A DNA stretch of 64,000 bases from Herminiimonas sp. (GTDB taxonomy: Bacteria > Pseudomonadota > Gammaproteobacteria > Burkholderiales > Burkholderiaceae_D). Positions 9,317-17,536 of the stretch are shown here, piece after piece (positions within the stretch are counted from its first letter, which is position 1; each line of letters opens with the position of its first letter). The DNA lies in NCBI GenBank assembly GCA_028292265.1, contig JAQGMR010000013.1, forward strand, positions 113,480 to 177,479. The letters run 5' to 3'. Made by a program: the position numbers and the translations under genes. The notes below the pieces were generated by a model that saw nothing but the letters and a program-made list of their open reading frames with translations, did no database searches and was not told where the DNA came from.

Positions 9317-9584
9317 CGAAAATTTCGCTGCTGGGCCAGCCCAGCGGTTGCTGCACTCGCCAGTGGACCGCCGTTGCGTAGCCTCCGATGAATGCGCTTG
9401 CAGGGTTTCTACATAGTTGGTTCGGCCGAATCCCGTTTGCCACAGGATTACCTAGCGTCGATCGGACGACAACAATTGCGGTTGTGCTGAGCTTGCCGAT
9501 TCGAGGAATGTTGGCACGCCACATCGCAATGTCGGAACGCGCGGCGATGGCCTCAATCTGTTTGGCCGACTGCGCAATCTTCAT
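9282..9584 (-). CDS. Possible small protein of unknown function
   Basis: This is an open frame of 100 codons that I do not recognise. Its only real support is a very strong ribosome site, GGAGGAG at 9594-9600, nine bases before the ATG. The predicted protein has no membrane segment, signal peptide or known motif, and the C-terminal third looks unlike a conserved fold. The frame overlaps the 3' end of the STAS-like gene. It may be a decayed gene, since the neighbouring stretch holds an antitoxin remnant. Confidence 0.3.
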   Translation of the reverse strand: MKIAQSAKQIEAIAARSDIAMWRANIPRIGKLSTTAIVVVRSTLGNPVANGIRPNQLCRNPASAFIGGYATAVHWRVQQPLGWPSSEIFVSPNLLILAAI

Positions 9585-9863
9585 TTTCTTTCGCTCCTCC
9601 GAACGTCACGTTTCGGTTCGCGAAGTAAGCGATTCTGCTTCAACAAAAGGCATTCAGGCAGAGCTGCCCGAATTCCTTTGTCGTCTTCGAATCGCCTCGG
9701 CAGAAAACAAACTTGGCAAATCCCGCCGGCACGTCAACGCTGTAGGGTGGCTTCCGGGAGAGGCGCACTATATCGTTTTCACGTTATCGGCCTCGTAGCG
9801 CCGGAGCTATGCCATAGACTGCTTTCGCAGAGATTTTTCCTGAACACGGGTCTAGCTCGATAA
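9585..9863. other. Apparent gene-decay stretch
   Basis: No intact gene is visible. An open + frame from 9388 to 9798 has no ribosome site and no family resemblance. Together with the antitoxin fragment that follows, this looks like eroded accessory DNA. Confidence 0.4.
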
Positions 9864-10010
9864 ATTGGCTCGCAAGGCGTTGTGTCCGGAATACTGAATG
9901 GCAAAAGGGATCTCAACGAGCCGCAAATCAGGGCGCTCGCCGAGCGGTTTAGCGTCCCGCCAGACGTCTTCATCCAAGGCCTCAAAATGACGAGGCCTGC
10001 TGAAATCTGA
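9864..10010 (+). pseudogene. Remnant of a HigA-type antitoxin (C-terminal HTH part)
   Basis: In this frame 48 codons read IGSQGVVSGILNGKRDLN, then EPQIRALAERF and SVPPDVFI. This matches the helix-turn-helix and C-terminal segment of HigA/XRE-type antitoxins, which bind their own operator and neutralise a HigB-type RNase. A stop codon lies immediately upstream in frame and no start is available, so the N-terminal half is missing. No toxin gene was found next to it. It is therefore called a remnant rather than a functional gene. Confidence 0.6.
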
Positions 10011-10057
10011 GCAGGCCGCGCTGCAGTCCTTCAAGGATTCCCACGAACGCCCATCAA

Positions 10058-11125
10058 TCAAGGAATCAGTCGCTCAATGCGCAGTTCGCCAAACAAATCA
10101 AAAAACGACTCATCAGTCGCTTGATACGCGGAAAACCCCAGCTTGCGGCTTTTGGCCATGTCGGTCATGACTTCTATTGGGCGTCCCAAGTCGAGATCGG
10201 TATGCCAGGGCGATGCAAGGCGGTCCAGGTCAGCTTCGGCTAGCCCGTAGCGCTTCGCCATGTCGCGCCAAAGCTCACCGTCATTTGCCATGATCTGTTC
10301 AAGCGGCTGAATCGTGCCGTCGAAAGGCGCTGCCTCAATCCCGAACCACCCGGCAATCTTGTGCCACAGCCAGTTCCAGCGAAACACGTCGCCATTCGTG
10401 ATATTGAACGCTTCGTTTCTTGCTGCGTCGGTGTCAGCGGCCCACAGTAATTGCCTGGCAAGCATGCGTGCGTCGGTAACATCAGAGAGTCCTTTCCACT
10501 GCGCTTCGGACCCCGGGAAGCGGAACGGGCGCCCGGTCTCCTTGCAGATGGATGCATAGACTGCGAGCGTCGTCCCGAGATTCATCGCATTGCCTACCGC
10601 CTTGCCAATCACCGTATGGGGCCGGTGAATCGTCCAGGTAAACCGGTCACGATCGGCAGCGGCATAGACTTCATCTTCCTGAGCATAATAAAAATTTTCG
10701 ACAGCCAGGCGCGGTTGCGATTCGCGCAGGGGCGTGTCGGGCAGCGTACCGGAGGACGCATAGGCTTCGAACGGGCCGAGATAATGTTTGAGCCCGGTAA
10801 CGAGCGCCACATGCCGCAGCGTCTTCCTCGAAGACAGCGCCGCCAGAAGGTTGCGTACCATGGCGGCGTTGACGCGAATGTTCTCCGCTTCAGTCTCCCT
10901 CCGCATCCAGCTTGTGATGAACACATGGGTTGGCGACACGCCCGCCAGCGCCGCGTCCAGACCAGCGGGGTCGAGCAGGTCGGCCGCTATCGGCAGGACG
11001 GTAGCAATGTCGCTTCGTGGACGACGTGCAAGCCCATACACCGTCCATCCATTTGCCACAAGTTCGCGGGCAATGCTGCTGCCACCGATGCCGCTGGCAC
11101 CGACTACGAGAGCGGTTCTCTTCAT
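10058..11125 (-). CDS. PRISE-type NAD(P)-dependent short-chain reductase
   Basis: This is a soluble extended SDR of about 355 residues. It has the N-terminal Rossmann motif GASGIGGSSIA near residue 9, an Arg pair after the second strand (ARRPRSD), the signature GLKHYLGPFE, and FYYAQED, which contains the active-site Tyr. These features fit the progesterone-5-beta-reductase/iridoid-synthase-like (PRISE) enone reductases, which reduce activated C=C bonds. The bacterial substrate is unknown. ATG 11125 is preferred because GAGGTG lies 8 bases upstream; a TTG two codons earlier is in frame. It is transcribed away from the pseudo-receiver gene at 11350. Confidence 0.85.
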   Translation of the reverse strand: MKRTALVVGASGIGGSSIARELVANGWTVYGLARRPRSDIATVLPIAADLLDPAGLDAALAGVSPTHVFITSWMRRETEAENIRVNAAMVRNLLAALSSRKTLRHVALVTGLKHYLGPFEAYASSGTLPDTPLRESQPRLAVENFYYAQEDEVYAAADRDRFTWTIHRPHTVIGKAVGNAMNLGTTLAVYASICKETGRPFRFPGSEAQWKGLSDVTDARMLARQLLWAADTDAARNEAFNITNGDVFRWNWLWHKIAGWFGIEAAPFDGTIQPLEQIMANDGELWRDMAKRYGLAEADLDRLASPWHTDLDLGRPIEVMTDMAKSRKLGFSAYQATDESFFDLFGELRIERLIP

Positions 11126-11349
11126 GATCAATTCACCTCGACGTCTCTACCGTCAACAGTTCAATCAAGCCTTATCGATCTCCCACAGGAGAAACCGAGC
11201 CAGACACCAATTTATGGAAAAAACTCCGTCCGGATTTGCCGATCGTCAAAATCCCTCATCGGCCTTGGAGCAAAAGCGGCTTTGCGCGCCAAATGATGCA
11301 TTATTCTTAATCATTCAATGCGGCCCCCGCTTCTAACGGGCGACTGACC

Positions 11350-11748
11350 ATGAAGACACTCCTCCTCGCGGTACGACCGGAAGACCGGGGATTGGTCGTG
11401 GATGCAGCAGGAGGCGAATTCAATGCTGTCATCGTCACCTCGCTTGCGGAAGCGCGATCGGCACTCGCCGGGCAGATCGATGCCATCGTCTGCGGGGTTC
11501 ACTTTAACGAAGGGAACATGCTTTCGTTTCTTGACGAAGTGCGGGCCAACGTCAAATCGAAAAACATCCCATTTCTGTGCGTTAAGGGAGCAGCCGGACG
11601 ACTACATCCCGAGAGCTATGCCGCAACAAAGATGATTTGCGAACAGCGGGGCGTTGAGTTCCTGGACGTTACGCAGATGATCGAGGACATGGGACGCGAC
11701 CATGTCTACGAAGGAATCCGAAAACGGCTTCATGACATTCTGGCTTAA
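11350..11748 (+). CDS. Receiver-like protein lacking the phosphorylation site
   Basis: This is a single-domain protein of 132 residues with the alternating strand/helix pattern of a CheY-type receiver (LLLAV, NAVIVTSLAEARSAL, IDAIVCGVHF, IPFLCVKGAAG). However, the acidic pair after strand 1 is not clear, the phospho-acceptor Asp after strand 3 is replaced (DAIVCGVHF), and no Lys follows strand 5. It may therefore be a pseudo-receiver working through protein contacts. It stands alone, with no kinase nearby. The ATG has no strong ribosome site (TAACGGGCGACTGACC precedes it). Confidence 0.6.
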   Translation: MKTLLLAVRPEDRGLVVDAAGGEFNAVIVTSLAEARSALAGQIDAIVCGVHFNEGNMLSFLDEVRANVKSKNIPFLCVKGAAGRLHPESYAATKMICEQRGVEFLDVTQMIEDMGRDHVYEGIRKRLHDILA

Positions 11749-11756
11749 CCACTTTC

Positions 11757-11948
11757 GTGGGCCGTCTCGACAGCACCAGCCGGTCCATCGTCATACCGGA
11801 TTCTTTCAAGCCCTGGTTTGTGCTCGCACTGGAGGCGCCCCAATATGCTGCCTTCCATCCGGACGACCAGTTACCCCTGTACCGTGCAACCTGCGTGGCC
11901 GCGGGTAAAGGACAGGCCATCCAATCCTTGTGTCGGGAAGATGCTTAA
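11757..11948 (+). CDS. Possible small protein of unknown function
   Basis: This is a 63-codon frame with a GTG start, eight bases after the pseudo-receiver stop. The product is soluble and has no motif I know. Support is weak and comes from position in line with the preceding gene and from the conserved-looking run SIVIPDSFKPWFVLALEAPQ. It could equally be non-coding. The rest of 11949-12062 holds nothing I can name. Confidence 0.25.
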   Translation: MGRLDSTSRSIVIPDSFKPWFVLALEAPQYAAFHPDDQLPLYRATCVAAGKGQAIQSLCREDA

Positions 11949-12062
11949 GCAATTCTGCCAGTGCAGCCGCGCACCGACCCAAATTGCCACGGCCACGATT
12001 GCGCTTTGCCGTCCAATATGTAATTGTGCGACAAATTCTCGTCGTACCACTCCAGGATCTCC

Positions 12063-12281
12063 ATGAAAACTGTTATCTCTCTTGCGATTTGCTGCTGCCT
12101 CACACTCGCCGCATTTGCCTATGCACAGGCAGAAAAGCCGTCGCCGCGCGGTAGTTTCTCATTCACGATGTCTCCGGATGGCGGCACGATATGGCGCATG
12201 AATAATGCAACCGGCGAGGTCAGCTATTGCGTCACAGCGATTGGCCAACGGCCCAGCGCTTGCGGGCCGTGGATGAAATAG
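12063..12281 (+). CDS. Small secreted protein of unknown function
   Basis: The 72-residue product has a clear signal peptide (MKTVISLAICCCLTLAAF, with cleavage after AYAQA). The mature part is about 50 residues, with a Gly/Ser-containing centre, IWRMNNATGEVSYC and a second Cys near the C-terminus. Two Cys residues in the mature region could form a disulfide in the periplasm. An AGGATCTCC run precedes the ATG. The tail resembles the short WRxNxxTGxVxxC pattern of many small exported hypotheticals. Confidence 0.6.
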   Translation: MKTVISLAICCCLTLAAFAYAQAEKPSPRGSFSFTMSPDGGTIWRMNNATGEVSYCVTAIGQRPSACGPWMK

Positions 12282-12671
12282 GAAGTTTGCAGGGCCGCCA
12301 TCCCCGCCAAGCACCAGCGCATGACGCGTCAGCCCATGCGCCCATGGGCATGATCCTGTAGCGCGCGCCGCCTGAGCGGCGCAACATCGACGCGCCCCTC
12401 GCAGTATCAATCGGCCATCCACGGCCGGTTCATTCTCCCGACACCTGGTCGGCGACTCCGCCTTTTGTCGAAATGCCACTGTTGCGGAACGTGCAGAAAA
12501 TTCATGCTTTGCTGCACGAACGTTCGGCAGCGCACGGACCTGCCCCGCTACCAAAACCGATACTCGCTTCACGTGAAGCTGTACACATCCGCATATGCAC
12601 AGCAGCGGTCGCCCAGGGGCGCCCGCCACGCGACCACGAATTTTCGCTTACCGCTAAAAAAGGCAAACAAA
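12282..12671. other. Long leader region before the DUF3494 gene
   Basis: This stretch is about 390 bases with no supported gene. It contains a small GC-rich hairpin (GCGCGCCGCCTGAGCGGCGC near 12360). The frame of the next gene stays open back to 12465, but codons before ATG 12672 look non-coding. Confidence 0.4.
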
Positions 12672-14015
12672 ATGAAGAAATCAACGAGCCATTCCAGAGT
12701 TCTGGGCTGGGGCATCGCATTGGCGTTCGGCGCGGCACTGGCGGGATGCGGCGGCGGACAAGATCCGATCCTGGGCACGGGCGTTGGCGCAGGTGCAGGC
12801 GGCGGACTGTCATTCAATCCTCCGGCCGGGGCCATCGCACCGGGAGCAGCGTGCGTAGCGAACGCAAGCGCGACGATTCCGACGGTGACCCAGTCTGATC
12901 CGACCAGCGGCAACCAGTTCGTGACAACCAGCACCAACGGCGTCGCCGCCGGCGGAAAGGCAGTCAGCGCTACCTTCAGTCTCGCCATGAATCCCGCGTC
13001 CATCGATGCCACCACATTCACACTGGCCCCGGTCGGCGGCGCAGCGCTGGTACCGGCCTCGATCAACTATAACGCAGCAACCAGCGTCGCGACGCTGACA
13101 ACGTCTTCCACTCTGCTTCCTGGCACCGCTTACACGGCTGTCATCCAAGGCGCCGTGAAAAGCGCTGCGGGCACACCGATTGGCTGCAACTACGCATGGA
13201 ACTTCAAGACTGCTGCGCTGCCAGGTGTCGGACTCGCGCCCATCAACCTTGGACGTGCCTCAACCTTTGGCATTGCGGCCACAGCGGGCGTCACCAACAT
13301 CGGCGCCACGATCATCAATGGCGATGCTGTCTTGAACCCGACCGCTACCTGCAACGCTATAGCGGTCGATAACCTTGGCGGGTTTGGAGCTTGCACCCCC
13401 GTGGCACCGACCATCAACGGCAAGGTCATCACCCCGACGTTTCCGGACACCACAACTGCAGATGCGGTTGTCGCCGACCTGAAAAAAGCCTTCCTCAGTA
13501 TTACGCCGCCGGCTGGCCCACCCGCTGCAGGTTCGCTCGGAGGTGGCATACCCATCGCCGCGCCAACCGGCCTGGGCGCACCTGCTGGCAGCGCAATGGT
13601 CATTGGGCAGAACCTGTTCTTCCCGGGCGTCTATAACTCCATCACGTCGATCATGGTTACCAACGACCTTACCCTCGATGCACAGGGCAATCCGGACGCA
13701 GTGTTTGTATTCCAGTCGTCCAGCACCGTGGGCGCAGCTGCCGGCGCTGCCGCACCTGCTGCACACACCCGCATCCTGTTGATCAATGGAGCCAAAGCTT
13801 CGAATGTGTGGTGGCAGGCAGGCTCGTCGGCGACGTTGGACACCAGCGCCGAATGGCAGGGCAACATCCTGGCATCGGCTAGCGTGACGATGAAAGCTGG
13901 TGCGACGTCTTGCGGCAGGCTGCTTGGCGGCGCGTTCACTGCTGGCGCGCTCGTCTTTAGCAACAACGTGGTCTCCGTTCCGGGCAACGTGAATGCGCCC
14001 GCGACCTGCAAGTAA
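12672..14015 (+). CDS. Ice-binding-like (DUF3494) lipoprotein with Ig-like domain
   Basis: This is an exported lipoprotein of 447 residues with lipobox LAGC near residue 25. After a Gly-rich linker there is a Big_5/SbsA-type Ig-like domain (about residues 75-180: SDPTSGN, a VSATFSLAMNP strand, and the NFKT end). The DUF3494 domain follows (about 190-445: LGRASTFGIAA through the AEWQGNILA and CGRLLGGAF region). Known DUF3494 proteins form a beta-solenoid that binds ice, but many family members in mesophiles act as adhesins or are uncharacterised. ATG 12672 is chosen because it gives the lipoprotein signal. An OmpA-type gene follows 121 bases later on the same strand. Confidence 0.85.
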   Translation: MKKSTSHSRVLGWGIALAFGAALAGCGGGQDPILGTGVGAGAGGGLSFNPPAGAIAPGAACVANASATIPTVTQSDPTSGNQFVTTSTNGVAAGGKAVSATFSLAMNPASIDATTFTLAPVGGAALVPASINYNAATSVATLTTSSTLLPGTAYTAVIQGAVKSAAGTPIGCNYAWNFKTAALPGVGLAPINLGRASTFGIAATAGVTNIGATIINGDAVLNPTATCNAIAVDNLGGFGACTPVAPTINGKVITPTFPDTTTADAVVADLKKAFLSITPPAGPPAAGSLGGGIPIAAPTGLGAPAGSAMVIGQNLFFPGVYNSITSIMVTNDLTLDAQGNPDAVFVFQSSSTVGAAAGAAAPAAHTRILLINGAKASNVWWQAGSSATLDTSAEWQGNILASASVTMKAGATSCGRLLGGAFTAGALVFSNNVVSVPGNVNAPATCK

Positions 14016-14039
14016 CAACAACGCCGGCAACGGCTAAAC

Positions 14040-14072
14040 AGCCTGGCGGCGCTCACGGGCGCCGGCCAGGCC
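14040..14072 (+). other. GC-rich hairpin between the DUF3494 and OmpA genes
   Basis: GCCTGGC pairs with GCCAGGC around an inner GGCGC/GCGCC pair, giving a long GC stem. No T-run follows, so it is either a weak terminator or an mRNA-stabilising or processing structure. Confidence 0.5.
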
Positions 14073-14136
14073 GTGACAGAACAACGTGCATGCGGCGCCA
14101 GCCGCTTTCACCACCAAACTTATAGCGGGAAACATC

Positions 14137-15279
14137 ATGAAATTATCCAGAGCATCAGGAACATTCGGCCTCGTCGCTTTTGCGATCGCGGCTACGCCCT
14201 TTGCCATGGCACAGGAAGCCGGCTGGTATGCCGGCGCGAATGTCGGCCAGTCGCGCGCAAAGATTGACGACGCCCGCATCACCGGCGGGTTGCAGGCGAG
14301 CGGACTTGCTACGACCTCCATCAACGACGATGACCGCTCCACTGGCTACAAGCTGTATGGCGGGTATCAGATAAATCGCAACTTCGCTCTGGAAGGCGGC
14401 TACTTCGACCTCGGCAAATTCGGCTTTACCGCCAACACCGCACCGGCTGGCACGCTGAGCGGAAACACCCGCATGCGCGGCCTGAATCTGGACCTTGTCG
14501 GCATCCTGCCCATCACCGAAAAGTTTTCCGCATTTGCACGTGCGGGCGTGGCCTACGCTGAAGCGAAAGACAACTTCAGCGGCACTGGCGCCGTCAATGT
14601 ACTGAACCCCAATCCCTCCCGGCGCGAAGCCAACTACAAGTTGGGGCTCGGCGTGCAATATGAACTGACGCAGGCGCTTGCCATGCGGGGAGAGGTGGAA
14701 CGCTACCGGGTCAACGACGCCGTTGGCAATCGTGGCGACATCAATCTGGTGTCAGTCGGCCTGGTCTACCGATTCGGGGGACGACCACCCGCGCCACGCG
14801 CCGCCGCGCCTGAGCCGGTCATGATGGCCGCCGCGCCGCAGCCAGTCGTCGAGGCTCCGCCACCGCCACCGCCGCAGCCTGTCGCTCCGCCGGCACCAAG
14901 GAAAGTCAGCTTCTCCGCGGACTCGCTGTTCGGCTTTGACCAATCGGATGTGAAACCCTCGGGCCGACAGGCTCTCGACAAGTTCGCAAGTGACCTGAAG
15001 GGCACCGACTTCGATCGCATTTCGGTCACGGGTCACACAGACCGGATCAGCTCGCATGCCTACAACCTGAAACTGTCAGCGCGTCGCGCAGATGCAGTCA
15101 AAGCATACCTGGTCCAAAACGCTGGCATCCCGGCTGCCAAGATCGCCGCAAAGGGCGTCAATGGATCAGACCCGGTGACCAAGCCTGGCGAATGCAAGGG
15201 AACCAAGCCAACAAAGCAATTGATCGCTTGCCTTCAGCCTGATCGTCGCGTGGATGTCGAAGTGACTGGCACGCGATAG
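14137..15279 (+). CDS. OmpA family outer-membrane protein
   Basis: The 380-residue precursor has a signal peptide (cleaved near AMAQEAG). An eight-stranded beta-barrel domain follows (about residues 25-215, starting GWYAGANVGQSRAK and ending SVGLVYRFGG). Next is a Pro/Ala-rich hinge (about 215-260) and a C-terminal OmpA peptidoglycan-binding domain (about 265-375) with the VTGHTDRIS and NLKLSARRADAV motifs. It anchors the outer membrane to the cell wall. A Cys pair in the C-terminal domain (GECKGT, ACLQPD) matches the family's conserved disulfide. ATG 14137 starts a proper signal peptide. Confidence 0.92.
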   Translation: MKLSRASGTFGLVAFAIAATPFAMAQEAGWYAGANVGQSRAKIDDARITGGLQASGLATTSINDDDRSTGYKLYGGYQINRNFALEGGYFDLGKFGFTANTAPAGTLSGNTRMRGLNLDLVGILPITEKFSAFARAGVAYAEAKDNFSGTGAVNVLNPNPSRREANYKLGLGVQYELTQALAMRGEVERYRVNDAVGNRGDINLVSVGLVYRFGGRPPAPRAAAPEPVMMAAAPQPVVEAPPPPPPQPVAPPAPRKVSFSADSLFGFDQSDVKPSGRQALDKFASDLKGTDFDRISVTGHTDRISSHAYNLKLSARRADAVKAYLVQNAGIPAAKIAAKGVNGSDPVTKPGECKGTKPTKQLIACLQPDRRVDVEVTGTR

Positions 15280-15341
15280 GCGACATCACGGCCGCGCTTG
15301 CGGGCTCGGCCGGATCGCCGCTCGAAGTCTGATGCAGAAAA

Positions 15342-15380
15342 AAACAAGGCAGCGACATTCATGTCCCTGCCTTGTTTGCA
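15342..15380 (+). terminator. Rho-independent terminator of the OmpA gene
   Basis: AAACAAGGCAG (15342-15352) pairs with CTGCCTTGTTT (15367-15377), flanked by an A-run and Ts. The hairpin could stop transcription in either direction. Confidence 0.8.
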
Positions 15381-15401
15381 TGGTGGGGCGGGAGGCGCCG
15401 A

Positions 15402-15572
15402 CTACCTTGCTTTATGAGTGCCGTGCTTGCTGGTGGGTCGGATCGCGAGTCGAAGAACGCCGGTCAACGATTGCCGATCGAAGGGTTGAGAAACAAGTCC
15501 GGTACTCTTGCTTCCATGCCTTCGTTGCACTGCGGCCCATGACTCTTCGACCAGCACGACGGGAACTTTGAA
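15402..15572 (-). pseudogene. C-terminal remnant of a response-regulator receiver domain
   Basis: This is a 56-codon frame on the minus strand. It reads VPVVLVEESW at its start, then GSKSTGLVSQPFDRQSL and a helix VLRLAI, which is how the last third of a CheY-like receiver looks (strand 5, the K/QPF motif, helix 5). The upstream part is missing: a stop precedes it in frame, and the intron end lies only 44 bases further upstream. I read it as debris, possibly from a deletion before or during intron arrival. Chance similarity is possible. Confidence 0.4.
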
Positions 15573-15616
15573 TCAGCCGGCCACCGCGTCGGACTACCCG
15601 CCGACCGCAAATCGGC

Positions 15617-17468
15617 ATAGGGGGCGGTCCTGACGGGCCGCTCCCCTGCCACACCACCCGGCGTGCGGGTCCGCACCGGGCGGTTCGAGCAGTTGAGGTC
15701 AAGACAGGCGTGGCACTCCAAGTCGGTCGAAATAGTCGATTGTCAGCACTGTTTTGACGAGTCTATCGCTGTTGCGCCACCAGCAGCAGCTGTTGGCCGC
15801 CACTTGCTTTGCCACCGACGGCGTAGCCCCAAGCTTGAGCAATTCCCGATGCATGGTTGATCCGCGTTTCCAGTGCTTGAGCTGGATGGCCCGAAGCCTG
15901 TGACGTAGCCATTCATCGAGTTTGTGCCATACCCTTGGGGTTTGCGCTAATTGGAAATACCCCTTCCATCCCAGCATATAAGACCGAAGTCGTTGCACCA
16001 CGTCCGCCATGCTGCGCCCGCCGGAACGGCAGGTCAGCTCGCGGATGCGTTGCTTGAACGTGCTCAGCGCCTTGTCGGCCACCTTGCGTTTGACTTCGCG
16101 TCCCGGCCCCACCCACAGGCTGTAACCGAGGAACTTGCGACCAAAGACGCTGGCCACAGCGCTCTTTCCTTCGTTGACCAACAGGTGCAACTTGGCATAG
16201 CAATTCCGCAGCAGCGCCATCACACGCTCGCCCGCCCGCACGCTGCGCACATACACGTTCGCATCGTCGGCGTAGCGCGCGAAGCGATGGCCGCGCCGTT
16301 CCAGTTCCTTGTCCACTTCATCGAGCATCACGTTGGCAAGCAACGGACTCAGCGGACCGCCCTGCGGCGTTCCCTCGTCGCGCGCGTGCACAACGCCATG
16401 GTCCATGATGCCGCTGTTCAGATAGGCACGGACGAGGCGGATCACTCCGGCGTCATCGATACGTTTCCGTAGACGGTCGATCAGGATGTCATGGTTGACC
16501 CGGTCGAAGAATTTGGACAGGTCAACGTCGACCACGACCCTCAGACCGGACTGGACGTACGATTGCGCGGCCAACACCGCGTCGTGCGCACGCCTGCCCG
16601 GTCGGAAGCCGTAGCTGTGTTCGCTGAAGGTGGGGTCAAGTATCGGTTGCAGCACCTGTAGCAGTGCTTGCTGGATCAGCCGATCCGTCACCGTCGGGAT
16701 GCCGAGCTCGCGCTCGCCATCGTCGCGCTTCGGGATCGTCACCCGACGCACCGGACTGGGCCGGTACGTCCCCGCCAGCAGTTGTTCCCGGATGCGCGGC
16801 CACGCAGTCACCAGATGGAGTGAGGTCTGGTTGATATCCAGCCCGTCCACGCCAGCGGCTCCCTTGTTGGCCCGTACCCGCTTGAACGCCCGCCGCAGGT
16901 TCTCTGTCGTCAGCGCCGCTTGCAGCAGCGCTGACCCCGTGTCTCCGGTGGCATGTCGCGGGCGGAACGCTTCGTCGCTGAAAGCATCGGGCATGGCTTC
17001 ACCTTGCCCTACGGCCTCCCGTCCCGCGTGAGCGGGCATCTGACGCGGTGCTTTCTGCATCGACATATCGGATTCACTCCTACTCGTTCGGTCCTTCGTC
17101 AGAGGGGTCGAGCCTTCCCGGCGCTACCTCCGACTACTATGACCTCTGCTGAGACCCCGCTCCGGTTCTCACCGTCGCCCTTTCAGGCATAAGGCGGGGC
17201 GTCCCCAGGTAAGGGCCGCACTCCTTCATCACACAACCGCCGCATCTACGCCGCCTCTCCTTGACCACAAGAGCTTCGCGGAAACATGCCCGCTCGCCCT
17301 GATCGGCAGCGCCTTCTATGCGGTTCTTGTCCATCGGCTCATGATTTATGCTCCACGCTTCCTTTCCACACTCGGTTGCCCTCATGCAGTTGCGCTTCAC
17401 TTCGCTCACTGTGGTCAGCTCGCGGCGGGACTTTCACCCACAGGAGTGCGCCCAAGCTGGGCGCACAC
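15617..17468 (-). mobile_element. Group II intron, class C type, inserted behind a terminator
   Basis: The intron is on the minus strand. Its 5' end is GTGTGCGCCC (start at 17468, or 17466 if the GTGCG form is used), a valid GUGYG start. A leader RNA of about 400 bases follows, then the reverse transcriptase gene. The 3' end has a domain V-like hairpin at about 15640-15690 (ACCGCCCGGTGCGG pairing with CCGCACGCCGGGTGGT). A domain VI-like stem then ends CCCCCTAT at 15617. The 5' end lies two bases past a rho-independent terminator, the hallmark target of class C introns. It looks full length, at about 1.85 kb. Confidence 0.85.
15699..17066 (-). CDS. ltrA: Group II intron reverse transcriptase/maturase
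   Basis: The 455-residue protein is encoded inside the intron. The reverse transcriptase fingers-palm motifs run from about residue 70 to 310: RRVTIPK, SYGFRPGRRAHDA, VVDVDLSKFFD, EGTPQGGPLSPLLANV and the catalytic RYADD near residue 264. A maturase (group II intron-specific) domain follows from about residue 350 (LRSYMLGWKGYF, LRAIQLKHWKRG, ending YFDRLGVPRLS). I see no endonuclease domain, as expected for class C. AGGAG lies about 10 bases before ATG 17066. The frame is intact, so the intron may still be mobile. Confidence 0.95.
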   Translation of the reverse strand: MSMQKAPRQMPAHAGREAVGQGEAMPDAFSDEAFRPRHATGDTGSALLQAALTTENLRRAFKRVRANKGAAGVDGLDINQTSLHLVTAWPRIREQLLAGTYRPSPVRRVTIPKRDDGERELGIPTVTDRLIQQALLQVLQPILDPTFSEHSYGFRPGRRAHDAVLAAQSYVQSGLRVVVDVDLSKFFDRVNHDILIDRLRKRIDDAGVIRLVRAYLNSGIMDHGVVHARDEGTPQGGPLSPLLANVMLDEVDKELERRGHRFARYADDANVYVRSVRAGERVMALLRNCYAKLHLLVNEGKSAVASVFGRKFLGYSLWVGPGREVKRKVADKALSTFKQRIRELTCRSGGRSMADVVQRLRSYMLGWKGYFQLAQTPRVWHKLDEWLRHRLRAIQLKHWKRGSTMHRELLKLGATPSVAKQVAANSCCWWRNSDRLVKTVLTIDYFDRLGVPRLS

Positions 17469-17470
17469 GT

Positions 17471-17502
17471 AAAAATAGCGCTTCATTTGAAGCGCTATTT
17501 TT
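17471..17502 (-). terminator. Rho-independent terminator of the cytochrome c gene (intron target)
   Basis: A near-perfect 14-base stem (AAAAATAGCGCTTC at 17471 with its complement at 17489-17502) and a four-base loop are flanked by A- and T-runs. It lies directly upstream of the intron 5' end and downstream of the cytochrome gene. Confidence 0.9.
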
Positions 17503-17536
17503 TTTGACCCAAACATGAGGTTCGGCCTGTCTTTCC

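Noticed and set aside
9388..9798. 136-codon + strand frame
   Set aside because: It has no ribosome site or motif and an unconvincing composition; left as decayed DNA.
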